Below, one piece after another: positions 46,941 to 60,150 of a stretch of 64,000 nt of DNA (the first letter of the stretch is position 1; every line of letters begins with the position of its first letter). The notes beneath the pieces are model-generated. The model saw nothing but the letters and a program-made list of their open reading frames with translations. It had not been told where the DNA came from and did no database searches. The DNA comes from Craterostigma plantagineum (taxonomy: Eukaryota > Streptophyta > Magnoliopsida > Lamiales > Linderniaceae), in the NCBI GenBank assembly GCA_027422505.1, contig JAPQWV010000662.1, positions 240,001 through 304,000 of the forward strand, read 5' to 3'. Position numbers and translations under genes: made by a program.

Positions 46941-48259
46941 ATGGACGGTCTTGCTATTCCATCCGACAACCGCGCACCACTGCTAAGGTGGGGAGAGTAT
47001 GGAATATAGAAACAACGATTCATCAACTTCACTGAAATCAAGACACACCCTTTGCTGATGATATGCTTGATTCCATCCTTAATGGCCCAGCTCAAGTCTG
47101 GACCATAATTCCTGCCCAACCTGATGCAGTTCCTCCCATTTCTGAGAGAAGTATTCCCAAAGATCCCAGTCGATACACTGATGTCGAGAAAGCACGTGCC
47201 AGAGCAGACAAACTTGCACGACACTACGTACTCCAAGCACTACCGAATGATGTATACAAGCAAGTGGACGCAATGGTCACTGCCAAGGAAATCTGGGACG
47301 AGGTGTCCAAAATGATGGTTGGCACAGAAGTCAGCAACATAACTAAGAAATCAAGCATCCTCACTACCTATGATTCTTTCAAGGCGAAGGAGGGGGAAGA
47401 ACTCCGTGACAGCTATCTTCGCTTCTTGAACATCATCAATGAGATGAGGAAGATCAACATCCAATGCTCAAACCTTCAACACAACATCAAATTCCTCTCA
47501 ATACTTCAACCGGAGTGGGGAAGGATTGTAGTTCTAGTCAAGCAACAAAACAGAGATCTAGATGCAATGGACATTCACTCCCTGCATGATAACCTCTCTC
47601 AATACTCCCAGTATGCCAAAGAGATCGAGAACGAAGGAAAAACAAATGCTGACATGGAACTTTGCCCTCGTGACCAACAAATCAAGCCACAGAAACTCAA
47701 TGACCTCCAAAGGAAAGCAAGTCATGCAATCTGACAATTAAGACAATGCAGAATCAGATCAAGAACCTGAGGACGAACTTGAATACATCCGAAAGCAATT
47801 AGCCGTGATCTCAGAGACTGTCAACGAGATAAGTGCTAAGAAACCATCTTCCTCCTATAACAAACAACGAACCTCAAGCAGGAAACAAAAATTCATAGCT
47901 CTCGAGGAACTTGAAACGAAGAACACTGAAGTCCCAAAGAAGTGCTTCAACTACGGAAAACCGGGTCATTTCGCTTTCTGAATGCTTCCGAAAAAAAGAA
48001 TACTGATTACTACAATAAGAAGTTTCAGCTATCACAGCGCAAAGAGGCTAGAATTGTCCTTGTTGCTGAGGAAGAGGAATGGCTAGAGGACACGTCAGAC
48101 GAGGAGGATGACGAAGTGGCCTTCATGTCAAAGAGCAATGATTATGATTCCGTTGAGGAGGCAGCATGCATCGACTCAGACAGGACGAATGTCTCTTCAT
48201 CCGACCTGGAGGTACACACACATTCTGTCAATGATATTGTTAACCTAGAGCATAGATAA
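46941..48259 (+). pseudogene. gag: Copia gag
   Basis: ATG 46941 (MDGLAIPSDNRAP) is the likely start, but a TAG and a frameshift follow before MLDSILNGPAQVW at 47063. The main open segment runs 47063-47734 and holds a UBN2-type gag domain: ALPNDVYKQVDAM, AKEIWDEVSKMMVG, LRDSYLRFLNIINEMRKINI and YSQYAKEIENEGK. After another frameshift the frame gives LEYIRKQLAVISETVNEIS and a degenerate knuckle CFNYGKPGHFAF (second Cys now Tyr, then a stop). The acidic segment AEEEEWLEDTSDEEDDEV follows to 48259. Confidence 0.85.
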
Positions 48260-48270
48260 ATGAACTCTCC

Positions 48271-49495
48271 ATGCATCGTTGGGATTACTCAGAACTCCAA
48301 AGAAACTTTGACAAAAATTTTGCTTTACTAAGCAAACAACAGGAAGAGATAGCTATTATTCAAGAATCCTTAACTCTATCAGAATCTAAAGTAAAGACCT
48401 TAGAAGAAAAAGTAGAGAATAAGGAAAAACAAATTAGTGATACATGTAGGAACTTAAAAGACTGCGAAGAAGAACAAGTAAATGTGTCTATACGAACTTA
48501 TCACTAAAGAACGTGTGCGACTTTATAAAAAAAGTCAAAGAATTAGAGGATCTCCTCACCAAAAGAGGACAAACAGATCGAAATATTTTTCTCAACCAAC
48601 CTAAAGATGTGGACTTCTATAATCCTCGCGAAGGATTAGGCTTTCAACTCACCCATAACCCAAAGAAAGATGAAGTACTTCCGCTGTACAACATTAAACG
48701 CTTTGGATTGAGTTTGGAAAACTTAATGCCCTTCGTAGGACCAACACAAGTGACCGAATCTGATGAACAGAAGCGAGGAAACAAAGATTGGGCCCAAATT
48801 TCATGTAATTATATAGAACTTAACAATAGCTACAAGACTAGAAAGACTACTCTCTCTGATGATTACATGTCATCATTTGGCCCTGAAATTCAGGAAAGCA
48901 CTGACGAACAGGCTAAACCTATTTATTCATCTATATACATTCTAGAGATTGTTCGCAAAATAGGCGACTTAACAGCCTCTCTGGAATTGGAAAGAAAGCC
49001 CATGCAGAAGAGAAAACAATTTTGCTAAGCAAAATTTACACTCTTGAAAACTTTCCTGACGCTTACAAACCTTCGACTTCACATCCTGTTCCCGAACCCT
49101 CTACATGTAACTGCAAGCAAACTATAGGGAAAACTCCTTTATCTCATACTAACACGGTATCGCATGTGCCCACAGACAAAGGCCTGAGTTCTAGGGAGAC
49201 GAAAAAGGTTCGATCTGGTCCAATGAAAAAGACAACAAAGCCCGATAAGAAGAAGGAGTCAGTTTCAAATCTTGCTTCACATGCTTTCAATTCATTTACA
49301 TTTCCAAAAGTGACTTCTTGTAATGTCGCAGACCGTGTTTCCTTATTTTGTGCTCAATACTCTAAACATTACTGTGCAAATTATTATGCACCTCGTAGTT
49401 CTTGTAACGTTCAATTTCGCAAAAACGCTTCTGCTCCTCATAGCTCTTGTCCTAAGAGTATCTCCCAAGCTCAACAATCATACTCACCAAATTAA
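48271..49495 (+). pseudogene. gag: Copia gag C-terminal coiled coil and linker to pol
   Basis: 48271-48507 reads ELQRNFDKNFALLSKQQEEI and LSESKVKTLEEKVENKEKQI, a coiled coil. After a frameshift 48513-49028 has GLGFQLTHNPKKDEV and LMPFVGPTQ, a layout typical of the SIRE gag/pol linker. 49022-49495 is a basic S/T/C-rich linker. I assign no catalytic role. Confidence 0.65.
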
Positions 49496-49730
49496 GAGAA
49501 AGAAATACACCACATCCAATATCAAACAGAATAAGAGGTTAAGTCAAAGACAAATCTGGATTTCAAAATCCCAATTACATCCTATAGACAATTGTCGTGT
49601 CTTGGTTCAATCTGACAAAGAATTTAATATAATAACAAATACGTTGGACTCCTCACATGTGATTAAAAAATGACCCGCCCTTAAATGGGTTCCTAAGCTT
49701 ACCTGATTTATTTTGCAGGTCCGTCATGTG

Positions 49731-51545
49731 TGGTACTTAGATTCAGGTTGCTCCTCACACATGACTGGAAGCTGTGAGCAACTTTTCTGAGGGATTTCTC
49801 GGGAAGGTCTACTTCGGAAACGGTCAATCTGCACCCATGCTAGGTACGAGAGATCTAATTCATGACAGACTCACCATCAAAAGAGTCTCATACGTCGAAG
49901 GATTGAGCTACAATCTATTCAGTATTGGACGCTTCTGTTACAGAGGCTACAAGGTGAACTTTGAAACTAAGAAGTGTAGCGTCACCGATGACAATGGAAG
50001 GGAACTGCTCACTGGCCATAGAAAGACAAATCTATGTTCCATTGACCTCACCACAGTCCGACCAATGTGTCTCATCTCCCGTGCCTCAGCACATCTGAAC
50101 GATCTCTGGCATCAGTGACTCTCGTATCACAGAGAGCATCTCTGCTCGGCCTGTGAAATGGAAAAGATAAGGAAAGAATCCCACCGCACCAAACATATAG
50201 CTTCAACTTCCAAACCTCTCGAACTCATTTACATGGATCTGTGTGGACCCATGTGCACTCAGACCATCAATGGGCGAATATATGTGCTGGTTATTGTTGA
50301 TGATTTCTCGCGCTACACATGGACCAAATTTCTCAGAACCAAGGATGAAACCCTAGGTCTAATCATTTAGTTTATCAAAACCGTACAAAATTTCTACCAA
50401 CTAAGTGTCCAAATCATCAGAACTGACAATGTGACCGAATTCAAGAACAAAAAGCTCAGCGACTTCTATGCGTCCCTTGGAATCACTCAACAGTTTGCAG
50501 CAGCAAAAACACCGCAACAAAACGGCTTAGTTGAGCGCAAGAACAGGACCTTAGTTGAAGCAGCTCGAACACTTCTCATTCACTCTAGATTACCTCACTT
50601 CTTGTCGGCTGAAGCACTTAACACAACTTGCTTCACTCAGAATCGTGCCTCACTTCACAAGAGGTTCAACAGAACTGCCTACGAGCTGATCAATCATAGA
50701 GTGCCAGACGTCTCATTCCTGAAAGTTTTGGATGCAAATGCTACGTGGCCAACGATCGTGAAGATAGAGGCAAACTTGACCCAAAAGGGTTTGAAGGAAT
50801 ACTGGTGGGATACCCGACTACCCTAAAGCCTACCGAGTATACCTCAAAGAGAAGAGATCAGTCATGGAAAGCATCAATGTGACATTCGATAAAGTAGACC
50901 GCATGGCTTCTGAAAATCAGTACAGAACCCGAACTTCTGCGAGAGTTGACGAAAGATCAACCAAGAACCTCCACAGTGAGAGAACCTTCAAATTCCAACA
51001 CATTGAGCGATATGGAACTTGATATCTTATTCGAGGATCTCTTTTCAAGACCACCGCCTCCCACTGCTCAAACAACTTCTGCAGCACATTGCAATGATGA
51101 CTCTGCAGCACCTACCAATGATGACTCAGCAGCACCCAACAATGATGACTCTGGTGCACCTTGCAATGTTAACTCTCCTCTCACCTTGGAAAATCTCCAC
51201 ATTAATGACGACATTGAACTCCCAACGGATACTGAGGTCATCTCTAGCTTAGAAGTAGACACACCTCAGCCCACAGACTCGACAATGCAAATTTCTTCAG
51301 AAGAGTCAGTACTACCTCAACCTTCAGAACCTACGGAACATCATTCGACAATAGAAATTTCTTCATGTGAGTCAGTACTACCCCAACCTGGACAAGCTAC
51401 GGAACATCAGGCTGTTCAAAGCGAAGAAACAATGACGGGTATCGATGTAGCTGGATCATCACAACCTCATACAAGAAAGTGGCTCCGTGAACACTCGAAC
51501 TCATAGATAATAGGTGACCCTCCACTGGCGTAACAACTCGAGCCT
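49731..51545 (+). pseudogene. pol: Copia pol: protease and integrase, ending at the start of RT
   Basis: Protease motif WYLDSGCSSHMTGS at 49731-49772, then a frameshift. GAG-pre-integrase: YVEGLSYNLFSIGRFC, and LWHQ with the H..C..C remnant HREHLCSACEM. Integrase core: YMDLCGPM, YVLVIVDDFSRYTW, IIRTDNVTEFKN and TPQQNGLVERKNRTLVEAAR. Stops lie at 50116-50118 and 50368-50370. The integrase C-terminal region has VMESINVTFDKVD, then a low-complexity linker with repeated NDDSAAP. The last recognisable part is IIGDPPLA and (in the next frame) TTRAST, the usual entry to RT. The element is cut there. Confidence 0.85.
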
Positions 51546-51552
51546 CAACTAG

Positions 51553-52973
51553 CGGACGCATTACACATCGAGTGAAGAGCTCGCGATCTCAATCTAAGAA
51601 ACCGTCAAATCGGGCGATCTACCTCTATGGAAACCCTCGGCGATTTCTACTCTTAATTGCCTCAAATCGGGCGTTGGCAATATCATGGAATCGACCAAAA
51701 GCTTGTCGTGACACATAAGGAATCGGGCGAAATCATTTACAATCGCCACTCAAATCGGGCGAACTTAGATGCATAGAGAACTTAGCTAACATAACCCTAA
51801 CCTAGCCTAGACTGATATTAAAATATAACTATGTCATACTAGTACAGTTTAAGAATTAATATAAATACTAATAATTTGTATATGTCAGAGGACCGGTCTA
51901 TAGAGACTCCACTGCACTTCGTAGTTGACTATAGCAGGAGGACAAGTAGGTGGATCATCCATCTACAATGCGTAAACACAAATGTGTTTTATGTGCTCTT
52001 ATGTGATTCAATGATTTCTGGGACTTACGTGATTTATGTGTTTACGTGATTTACGGGCATTTCATGCGAATCATGTTTATATGAAATTCTGTTTATATGC
52101 ATGACACGTGCACATCACGCAGGGAGAGATATGATTTCCACCGTATTGAGACGGTGATGATTCGAGGTATTGGTAAGTGGGGTAGATTGAGAATATTTTG
52201 TGACCAGTTAGGCTCACAGAATTCCTGGCGGAGACAGACGTGATCGATCTGTCTACTCGAACGTGGTCGGTTCGAGGTGCACACCGCCAGAAGGGATACG
52301 GGTGTTATCACCCATGATATATATATATATATATATATACTTATATATGGATTCGGGCGCGTTATCGCTCATGATTTATGGATACGGGTTTAATGACCCA
52401 TGATATACATATATGGATTCGGGCGTTATCGCTCATGATTTATGGATACGGGTTTAATGAACCATGACATTGGATTCGGGTGGAATCACGTGACCACCCA
52501 TGATATTTATTGCGCGCGTGAGCCTAACTAGGGCCCTGTATCGTGTTGTGAAATAGAAATGTGGGAAAAGAAAGAGTGTGCATCATATCATTTTGCGAGG
52601 TATTGGGATGGGATTGAGCGCACACTTGCATACATGCATTTTATTCACCTACTGGGCAAATCGCTCAGTGTTTACGTATTGTAGGTACTGAGTCCGACGC
52701 TGATACGCGTCGTGACTGAGGCGGCTGGTGGCGGTGCTCCACGGACTTTTGAGGGCGGGGCGGTACATGGATGAAGACCTGTGGAGCGGCATTAGGGCTT
52801 TTTAGTTCTTTTGATATTTTGGGGCTTCGGCCCATGTATAGGGATTACGATGTAGACATATTTTAATAGTAATGTATATTATTTCAGCAAAAAAGTTTTT
52901 TTAGATGGATCTTCCGCGACTTACGTTGCGAAAATCCGCCAATAAACCTAATTAGAAAAGTAGGGTCGCTACA
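51553..52973 (+). repeat. E5 5' LTR remnant (1,421 bp)
   Basis: Matches 58740-60150 from CGGACGCATTACACATCGAG to GGTCGCTACA with few differences. It keeps part of the TCGGGCGA array (51600-51770) and the intron-like cassette (51946-52684), with a repeat of about 65 bp (ATGGATTCGGGCG...CATGA, 52345-52505). The upstream part, probably including promoter sequence, is gone. Confidence 0.92.
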
Positions 52974-52975
52974 GG

Positions 52976-52987
52976 TGGTATCAGAGC
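52976..52987 (+). other. E5 primer binding site (tRNA-iMet)
   Basis: TGGTATCAGAGC two bases after the LTR. Confidence 0.95.
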
Positions 52988-53134
52988 TTCGGCTTTAGAT
53001 TCTGCAGACTGTCCATGTACTGCCGCTCAAAAGCCTGGAGAACCAGCCTAGCCTGTAAGTTTAAAGATTGATTATGTGGTTACGTGTTGTTTGATATATG
53101 TGCTTTCTGTGATTAATTGTAGAATTAGTTGAAA

Positions 53135-56100
53135 ATGCCGAGGACACGTAGAGAAGTTGGAGAAACTAGTCGTAGAGCGGGTTCCGAATCCCCACCGAAT
53201 GAGGACCGCTCTACCATTCATCAATTAACCGATCTGATCCGACGACAGTCAGATCAGATTAACGACCTCATCCACCGTCAAAACTCCTCGGAGCGTCATT
53301 CATCCCCAGGCCTAAAACGTGTTGAAGCGGCCGGGGAGAGGTTCCGAAGACTAAACCCCCCTTCATTTGAGGAAGCTGCCGATCCTACCTATGCGGAGGA
53401 TTGGCTCCGAACTATCGAAAATATGTTCCGCGTCAGTCATCTCCCTGATACTGAGAAGGTGACTTGTCCCACTTTCATGTTACGTGGGAACGCGGGCTAC
53501 TGGTGGGACACCATCCAGGTGCTCGAGGATCCCACTATGATGACCTGGGAGAGATTTAAGACTCTCTTCCGAGGAAAGTACTTCACGGCGCCAGATCGAG
53601 CGCAAAAGCTGAACGAGTTCATTAATCTGAAACAAGGAGGGATGTCTGTAGCAGACTACATCCACAAATTCGAGCAGTTGTCTAGGTTTGCGCCACATAT
53701 CGTGGCCACCGACGAATTGAAGAGAGAGCGTTTTATGGAAGGTCTCAAACCAGAGATTTTTCGAAGCGTAAGCATGTACGACACGGAAGGGAAAACATAC
53801 GCGCGTATCGCTGAACGGGCCATTCTAGCTGAACAAGCGGAGACTAGAGTCGCTAAGGCACAAGAGGTCAAGAGGAGGACAGAAGGACAACAAGGAGGAG
53901 GAACTCAGAAGCACCAGTTCTTTGGAAATACGTCAAACTATCGCGGGAATCAACAGGGCCAACCGAATTGGCGACCAAGGCCAAATCAGGGACCGGTTAA
54001 TATTCCAAACCGGCCACCGAATACAGCACCACAGTGTCAACAGTGCGGACGTTATCATTATGGTGAATGTCGTACTCCACAGTGCTTTCGATGTGGAAGG
54101 ATTGGGCACTATGCCAGAACATGCCACGTGAATGTGCCCCAATTTCAGAATCAACCCTTAGTCCGACCCCCTCCTGTACCAGCGCGAGTTTTCACTTTGA
54201 CCACTGAGGAGGCCGAGGCGAACCCTTCGGTTGTGACGGGTACGTTAACTATCTATAACGTGCCCACATCTGTGCTAATTGACTCTGGAGCCACACATTC
54301 ATTTGTGTCGGCCAAATACGTGGAGAGGGTGGGAATATTTCCTACCTTATCTGAATATAACTTCATAGTTACTTTACCACACGGTGATCCGACACGCACC
54401 AACCAAGTGTTGAGACGGTGCGTCGTAAATATCGAGGGTAGAAACTTGAGCGTCGACCTGATTGTAATCCCGATGAACGACTACGATGTCATCCTCGGGA
54501 TGGATTGGCTTTCAAAACATGGAGCCATCATAGATTGTAATAAGAAGGTCGTAAAATTTCAATTGCCCGAGGAAGAGGAGTTTACTTTTTCGGGTAAAAT
54601 CGTTCCAAATCGCATTCCCCAAATCTCTGCATTGAAGGCTCAACGACTCTTGAGATCCGGTTGTGAGTCTTATCTCGTGTATGCGGTGAAGGCAGAGGAG
54701 CTACCTCAGCCAGAACTGAAAGACGTACCTGTAGTCAACGAGTACACTGATGTATTTCCCGATGATCTCCCGGGGTTACCCCCTGATCGAGAAATACAGT
54801 TCACGATAGATCTGATTCCGGGGTCTGCCCCAATCTCTAAAGCTCCTTACCGTTTAGCGCCAAATGAGTTAAAGGAGTTGAAGGAACAGCTGGAAGACTT
54901 AATATCTAAAGGGTTTATCCAGCCGAGTTTTTCACCGTGGGGCGCACCCGTTCTGTTTGTACGAAAGAAAGATGGGTCGATGCGACTATGCATCGACTAT
55001 AGAGAGCTGAATAAGATCACGATCAAGAATAAATATCCGTTGCCAAGGATCGATGATCTATTCGACCAACTACAAGGTGCTACGGTATTCTCGAAAATCG
55101 ATCTCCGTTCGGGATACCATCAGTTAAAAATCAGGGAGACAGATGTTCCAAAAACAGCTTTCAGTACGAGGTACGGCCATTACGAGTTCCTGGTCATGCC
55201 GTTTGGACTGACAAACGCCCCTGCTGCATTTATGGACCTTATGGACCGAGTCTTCAAAGATTATCTCGACCGTTTTGTAATCGTCTTTATCGACGATATT
55301 CTGATCTATTCTAAGACGAAGGAGGAACATGAGGGTCATTTACGAATCGTCTTAGGAATCTTACGTGAGAAACAGCTTTATGCCAAATTCAAGAAATGTG
55401 AATTTTAGCTTGAGCGGGTAGCCTTCTTGGGACACGTGATTTCCGGGAGTGGAATCTCAGTGGACCCCAGTAAGATTGAGGCCGTGAACAATTGGCCACG
55501 ACCAACTACTCCAACAGAGGTTCGAAGTTTCCTAGGACTTGCGGGATACTACCGTAAGTTCATAGCCGACTTCTCTAGTATTGCCTCTAGTCTGACAAAC
55601 TTGACTAGAAAGAATGTGCCTTTCAAGTGGTCTGAAGCGTGTGAACATAGCTTTCGGGAACTGAAAAAGCGACTTACTTCTGCTCCTATTCTGACTATAC
55701 CCTCGGGGACTGGAGGATTCTCGGTCTACAGCGATGCCTCGAAGAATGGACTAGGATGTGTACTAATGCAGAACGATAAAGTAATCGCATATGCCTCCAG
55801 ACAATTGAAGGTGTATGAGAAGAATTATCCGACCCATGACCTGGAACTAGCAGCGGTGGTCTTTGCTTTAAAGATCTGGAGACATTACCTTTACGGAGAA
55901 AGGTGTGAGATCTTCACAGACCACAAAATCCTGAAGTACTTCTTCACCCAGAAGGAGTTAAACATGCGACAACGACGATGGCTGGAGCTTGTAAAGGATT
56001 ATGACTGCGTCATCAGTTATCATCCAGGCAAAGCAAACGTAGTCGCAGACGCGCTTAGTCGAAAGACGATGAACACAGAATTGTACCGACTTGGGGTGGA

Positions 56101-57586
56101 AGTCGTCGATTTAGGCGAAGTCGAGACAAAACTAGCAGCGCTGACTTTACAACCTACGTTGCTAGAACGAATCAGGAAAGCACAAGAAGAAGATGAATTT
56201 TATCTGAAGGTGAAAGATGCGCTACCTGAGGACTTCGAAATTCGAGAAGATAAAATCTTACGGTACAAGAATCGACTATACGTACCTAATAATGAAGAGC
56301 TACAGCGAACCATAATGACAGAAGCACACGCAACGACGTACTCCGTGCACCCGGGAGCGACAAAGATGTACCAAGATTTGCGGGTCATTTACTGGTGGCC
56401 GGGAATGAAGAAGGATATCGCCACATTCGTGAGTAGATGTATGACATGCCAACTGATCAAAGCGGAGCACCAGCGACCAGCCGGAACGCTGCAGCCGTTA
56501 CCGATTCCTGAATGGAAATGGGACCATATCACGATGGATTTCGTCGTTGGGTTACCTAAAACAATGAAAGGCCACGATGCCGTTTGGGTGATTGTTGATC
56601 GCCTAACGAAATCAGCTCATTTCATTCCAATCAGCTCTACTTTTTCCATGGAACGCTATGCTGAATTGTACATTCAGGAAATTATTCGACTCCATGGAAT
56701 TCCAATTTCTATCATCTTGGATCGAGATTCGAGATTCCTATCGAACTTTTGGCAGAGCCTACAGAAAGCGATAGGTACTAAGCTCTCGTTCAGCACTGCG
56801 TACCATCCTCAGACCGACGGGCAGTCTGAACGAACAATCCAAACCCTTGAGGACATGTTGCGAGCATGCGTGCTAGACTTCAAGGGAAACTGGAGTAAGT
56901 ACTTGCCACTGATTGAATTTTCCTACAACAATAGCTTCCATGCTACGATCAAGGTGGCACCGTACGAGGCATTGTACGGGCGCAAGTGCCGATCCCCTGT
57001 TCATTGGGACGAAATAGGCGAACGAGCCTTATTGGGACCCGATATAATTCGAGAAACAACAGAAGCAGTGACCAAAATCCGGGAAAGAATGCGAACGGCT
57101 CAAAGTCGACAAAAGAGTTATGCAGATCATCGACGACGACCTTTGGAGTTCACAGAAGATGACCAAGTATTTCTGAAGATCTCCCCAATGAAAGGAGTAA
57201 AGCGTTTTGGGAAGAAGGGCAAGCTACGTCCCAGATACATAGGCCCCTTCAAGATAGTTAAACGAGTCGGCGAGGTTGCGTATCAGTTAGAATTGCCGAC
57301 TTCCTTATCACAAGTTCACGACGTATTTCACGTATCGACATTACGAAAATACGTCGCGGACCCAAGTCATGTAATCCAGAACGAACTTCTTTGTCAACAA
57401 CTCAAGCCTGACTTGAGTTACGAGGAGAAACCCGTAGAGATTTTGATGTACGAGTCGAAACGACTACGGAATAAGATTATTCCGCTAGTTAAGGTTTTGT
57501 GGCGGAGTCAGTCAGTTGAGGAAGCCACTTGGGAGCGTGAGGATGATATGAGAGTTCGTTATCCCGAATTATTCCAGTCGGCGTAA
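53135..57586 (+). pseudogene. gag-pol: E5 gag-pol polyprotein, one in-frame stop
   Basis: One frame of about 1,484 codons from ATG 53135, broken by TAG at 55406-55408 and resuming in frame through 57586. Gag: [22 protein letters not shown]; knuckles [12 protein letters not shown] near residue 303 and [14 protein letters not shown] near 317. Protease [10 protein letters not shown] near 383. RT with [11 protein letters not shown] near 718. The stop replaces the Trp of the CEFW motif just after RT. RNase [28 protein letters not shown]. Integrase: [54 protein letters not shown]. The chromodomain-like tail has [16 protein letters not shown]; the end is RYPELFQSA. Length and order fit a full Tekay polyprotein. 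Confidence 0.93.
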
Positions 57587-57605
57587 TTTCGGGGACAAAA
57601 TTCTT

Positions 57606-57619
57606 TTAAGGGGGGATGA
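57606..57619 (+). other. E5 polypurine tract
   Basis: TTAAGGGGGGATGA directly before TGTAATACCCG. Confidence 0.85.
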
Positions 57620-60150
57620 TGTAATACCCGTAAAAATTTAAACACGGGAATCCATTATAATTATGTAATTTTGTGAAATAAGGCAATTTAATACAATGCA
57701 AACCAAAGAACGAAATATTAACTGTGATAATTTCGAAACTACCATTATTAAAACTTGATAGGGGTTGATCGAATTCAATAGAAAGGGTACAAATTTGATT
57801 TGGGTTATAATCGAAATAGCTGAATTGATAATAAAGGCCCAAAACAACTAATGAAAAATCACGTTAAATGGCTTTCTTTAAGCTTAAGAAAGTTGGACAC
57901 CATCTAGTCTAATCATCACGAAGTCCTAAGGGATATACATAGCTAATATATATCACAAATATTACGTAAGGAGAAACCATCATTAGGAAAGAAAGGGAAT
58001 CAAACAGAAGATATTCAAATCAAGAACTCACAAAGGTTTTCACCATTTAAAGGTTCGACTTGTAATAGGGAGGTAAAGTTCTATCCTTAGATAGTTGAGA
58101 TTATTTTTTTCGTACACTAAAGTCATAATTTGTTAAGCATACTAAGAAATTGAAGATAGATCGTACTTAAGAAAAACCTTAGCTTCTTATAGTTCAGTCT
58201 AGAGTCATAATTATTATTATAAGGAAAGCATTCATTATTTTCGAGACATGGAGTGTTCTTGAGAGCTGTTACAATCCTTAGAGACTTAACGATATAGGGT
58301 GTAAGATATTCAGGGATAGAAATGAATGTTGAAGACGATATCAATAGATATGCTTTTAGGGTTTTCGACAGGAATGGTATCTTGGAGAGATCGGGCGAAT
58401 TAGTGTTTAGGTAGTAAATCGGGTGTTTTAGTTAGTCAAATCCTAGTGAGATCGGGGAAAATGTTTAGGAATGTAAAGCTTAAATAAGTCGGGCGAATTG
58501 TGAGTATGAGAACTCAGCGACTTGGGAATCGGGTAATATCTATTTTTTTTAAAAGAAACTTAGGGCCACTTCAAGTGAAATCGGGCAATTTAGTAATTAG
58601 ATAGGAACTCAGATTTGACATGTTACAAATCGGGCGAAATTCTTCTTATACATGACAAGTCGGGCGAGACCAAAAATCATACGTCATCACTCGGCGATTT
58701 CAGTCTAATTTAACACCTCAAATCGGGCGAAATACAAATCGGACGCATTACACATCGAGTGAAGAGCTCGCGATCTCAATCTAAGAAACCGTCAAATCGG
58801 GCGATCTACCTCTATGGAAACCCTCGGCGATTTCTACTCTTAATTGCCTCAAATCGGCGATTGGCAATATCATGGAATCGACCAAAAGCTTGTCGTGACA
58901 CATAAGGAATCGGGCGAAATCATTTACAATCGCCACTCAAATCGGGCGAACTTAGATGCATAGAGAACTTAGCTAACATACCCCAACCTAGCCTAGACTG
59001 ATATTAAAATATAACTATGTCATACTAGTACAGTTTAAAAATTAATATAAATACTAATAATTTGTATATGTCAGAGGACCGGTCTATAGAGACTCCACTG
59101 GACTTCGTAGTTGACTATAGCAGGAGGACAGGTAGGTGGATCATCCATCTACAATGCATAAACACAAATGTGTTTTATGTGCTCTTATGTGATTCAATGA
59201 TTTCTGGGATTTACGTGATTTATGTGTTTACGTGATTTACGGACACGAATCATGTTTATATGAAATTCTGTTTATATGCATGACACGTGCACATCACGTC
59301 GGGGAGAGATATGAATTCCACCGTATTGAGACGGTGATGATTCGAGGTATTGGTAAGTGGGGTAGATTGAGAATATTTTGTGACTAGTTAGGCTCACAGA
59401 ATTCCTGGCGGAGACAGACGTGATCAATCTTTCTACTCGAACGTGGTCGGTTCGAGGTGCGCACCGCCAGAAGGGATACGGGTGTTATCACCCATGATAT
59501 ATATATATATATATACTTATATATGGATTCGGGCGCGTTATCGCTCATGATTTATGGATACGGGTTTAATGACCCATGATATACATATATGGATTCGGGC
59601 GTTATCGCTCATGATTTATGGATACGGGTTTAATGAACCATGACATTGGATTCGGGTGGAATCACGTGACCACCCATGATATTTATTGCGCGCGTGAGCC
59701 TAACTAGGGCCCTGTATCGTGTTGTGAAATAGGAATGTGGGAAAAGAAAGAGTGTGCATCATATCATTTTGCGAGGTATTGGGATTGGGATTGAGCGCAC
59801 ACTTGCATACATGCATTTTATTCACCTACTGGGCAAATCGCTCAGTGTTTACGTATTGTAGGTACTGAGTCCGACGCTGATATGCGTCGTGACTGAGGCG
59901 GCTGGTGGCGGTGCTCCACGGACTTTTGAGGGCGGGGCGGTACATGGATGAAGACCTGTGGAGCGGCATTAGGGCTTTTTAGTTCTTTTGATATTTTGGG
60001 GCTTCGGCCCATGTATAGGGATTACGATGTAGACATATTTTAATAGTAATGTATATTATTTCAGCAAAAAAGGTTTTTTAGACGGGTCTTCCGCGACTTA
60101 CGTTGCGAAAATCCGCCAATAAACCTAATTAGAAAAGTAGGGTCGCTACA
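57620..60150 (+). repeat. E5 3' LTR (2,531 bp)
   Basis: TGTAATACCCGTAAAA...GGTCGCTACA. The array is at 58385-58960 and the intron-like cassette at 59132-59861 (ACAG/GTAGGTGG to TATTGTAG). A repeat of about 65 bp lies at 59520-59690 and a TA microsatellite at about 59498-59514. Confidence 0.94.
58385..58960. repeat. TCGGGCGA word array in E5 LTR
   Basis: AATCGGGCGAA, AAGTCGGGCGA, GATCGGGC and ACTCGGCGATTT recur at irregular spacing. The same word as the first E4 array, although the LTRs are otherwise distinct. Confidence 0.85.

Larger units (their letters stand above)
45605..51552 (+). mobile_element. SIRE-like Ty1/copia retrotransposon, broken and 3'-truncated
   Basis: 5' LTR 45605-45911, PBS 45914-45925, a 1-kb leader, gag, protease, integrase. 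Integrase precedes where RT should be, which is Copia order. The long gag C-terminus with acidic and coiled-coil segments fits the SIRE group. The element stops at about 51552, just where RT would start, and joins a truncated Tekay LTR; RT, RNase H and the 3' LTR are absent. Confidence 0.87.
51553..60150 (+). mobile_element. Tekay-type retrotransposon E5 with truncated 5' LTR
   Basis: 5' LTR remnant 51553-52973, PBS, gag-pol 53135-57586, PPT, full 3' LTR 57620-60150. The remnant lacks the first 1,120 bases of the LTR, and the left flank is Copia, so a deletion removed the left boundary and any target duplication. The gag-pol frame has one visible stop, making it the best-preserved Tekay coding region here. 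Confidence 0.92.

Noticed and set aside
47063..51506. A host gene with zinc knuckle and coiled coil
   Set aside because: PBS, LTR, UBN2-type gag, protease WYLDSGCSSHMTGS and integrase in order show it is a Copia polyprotein.
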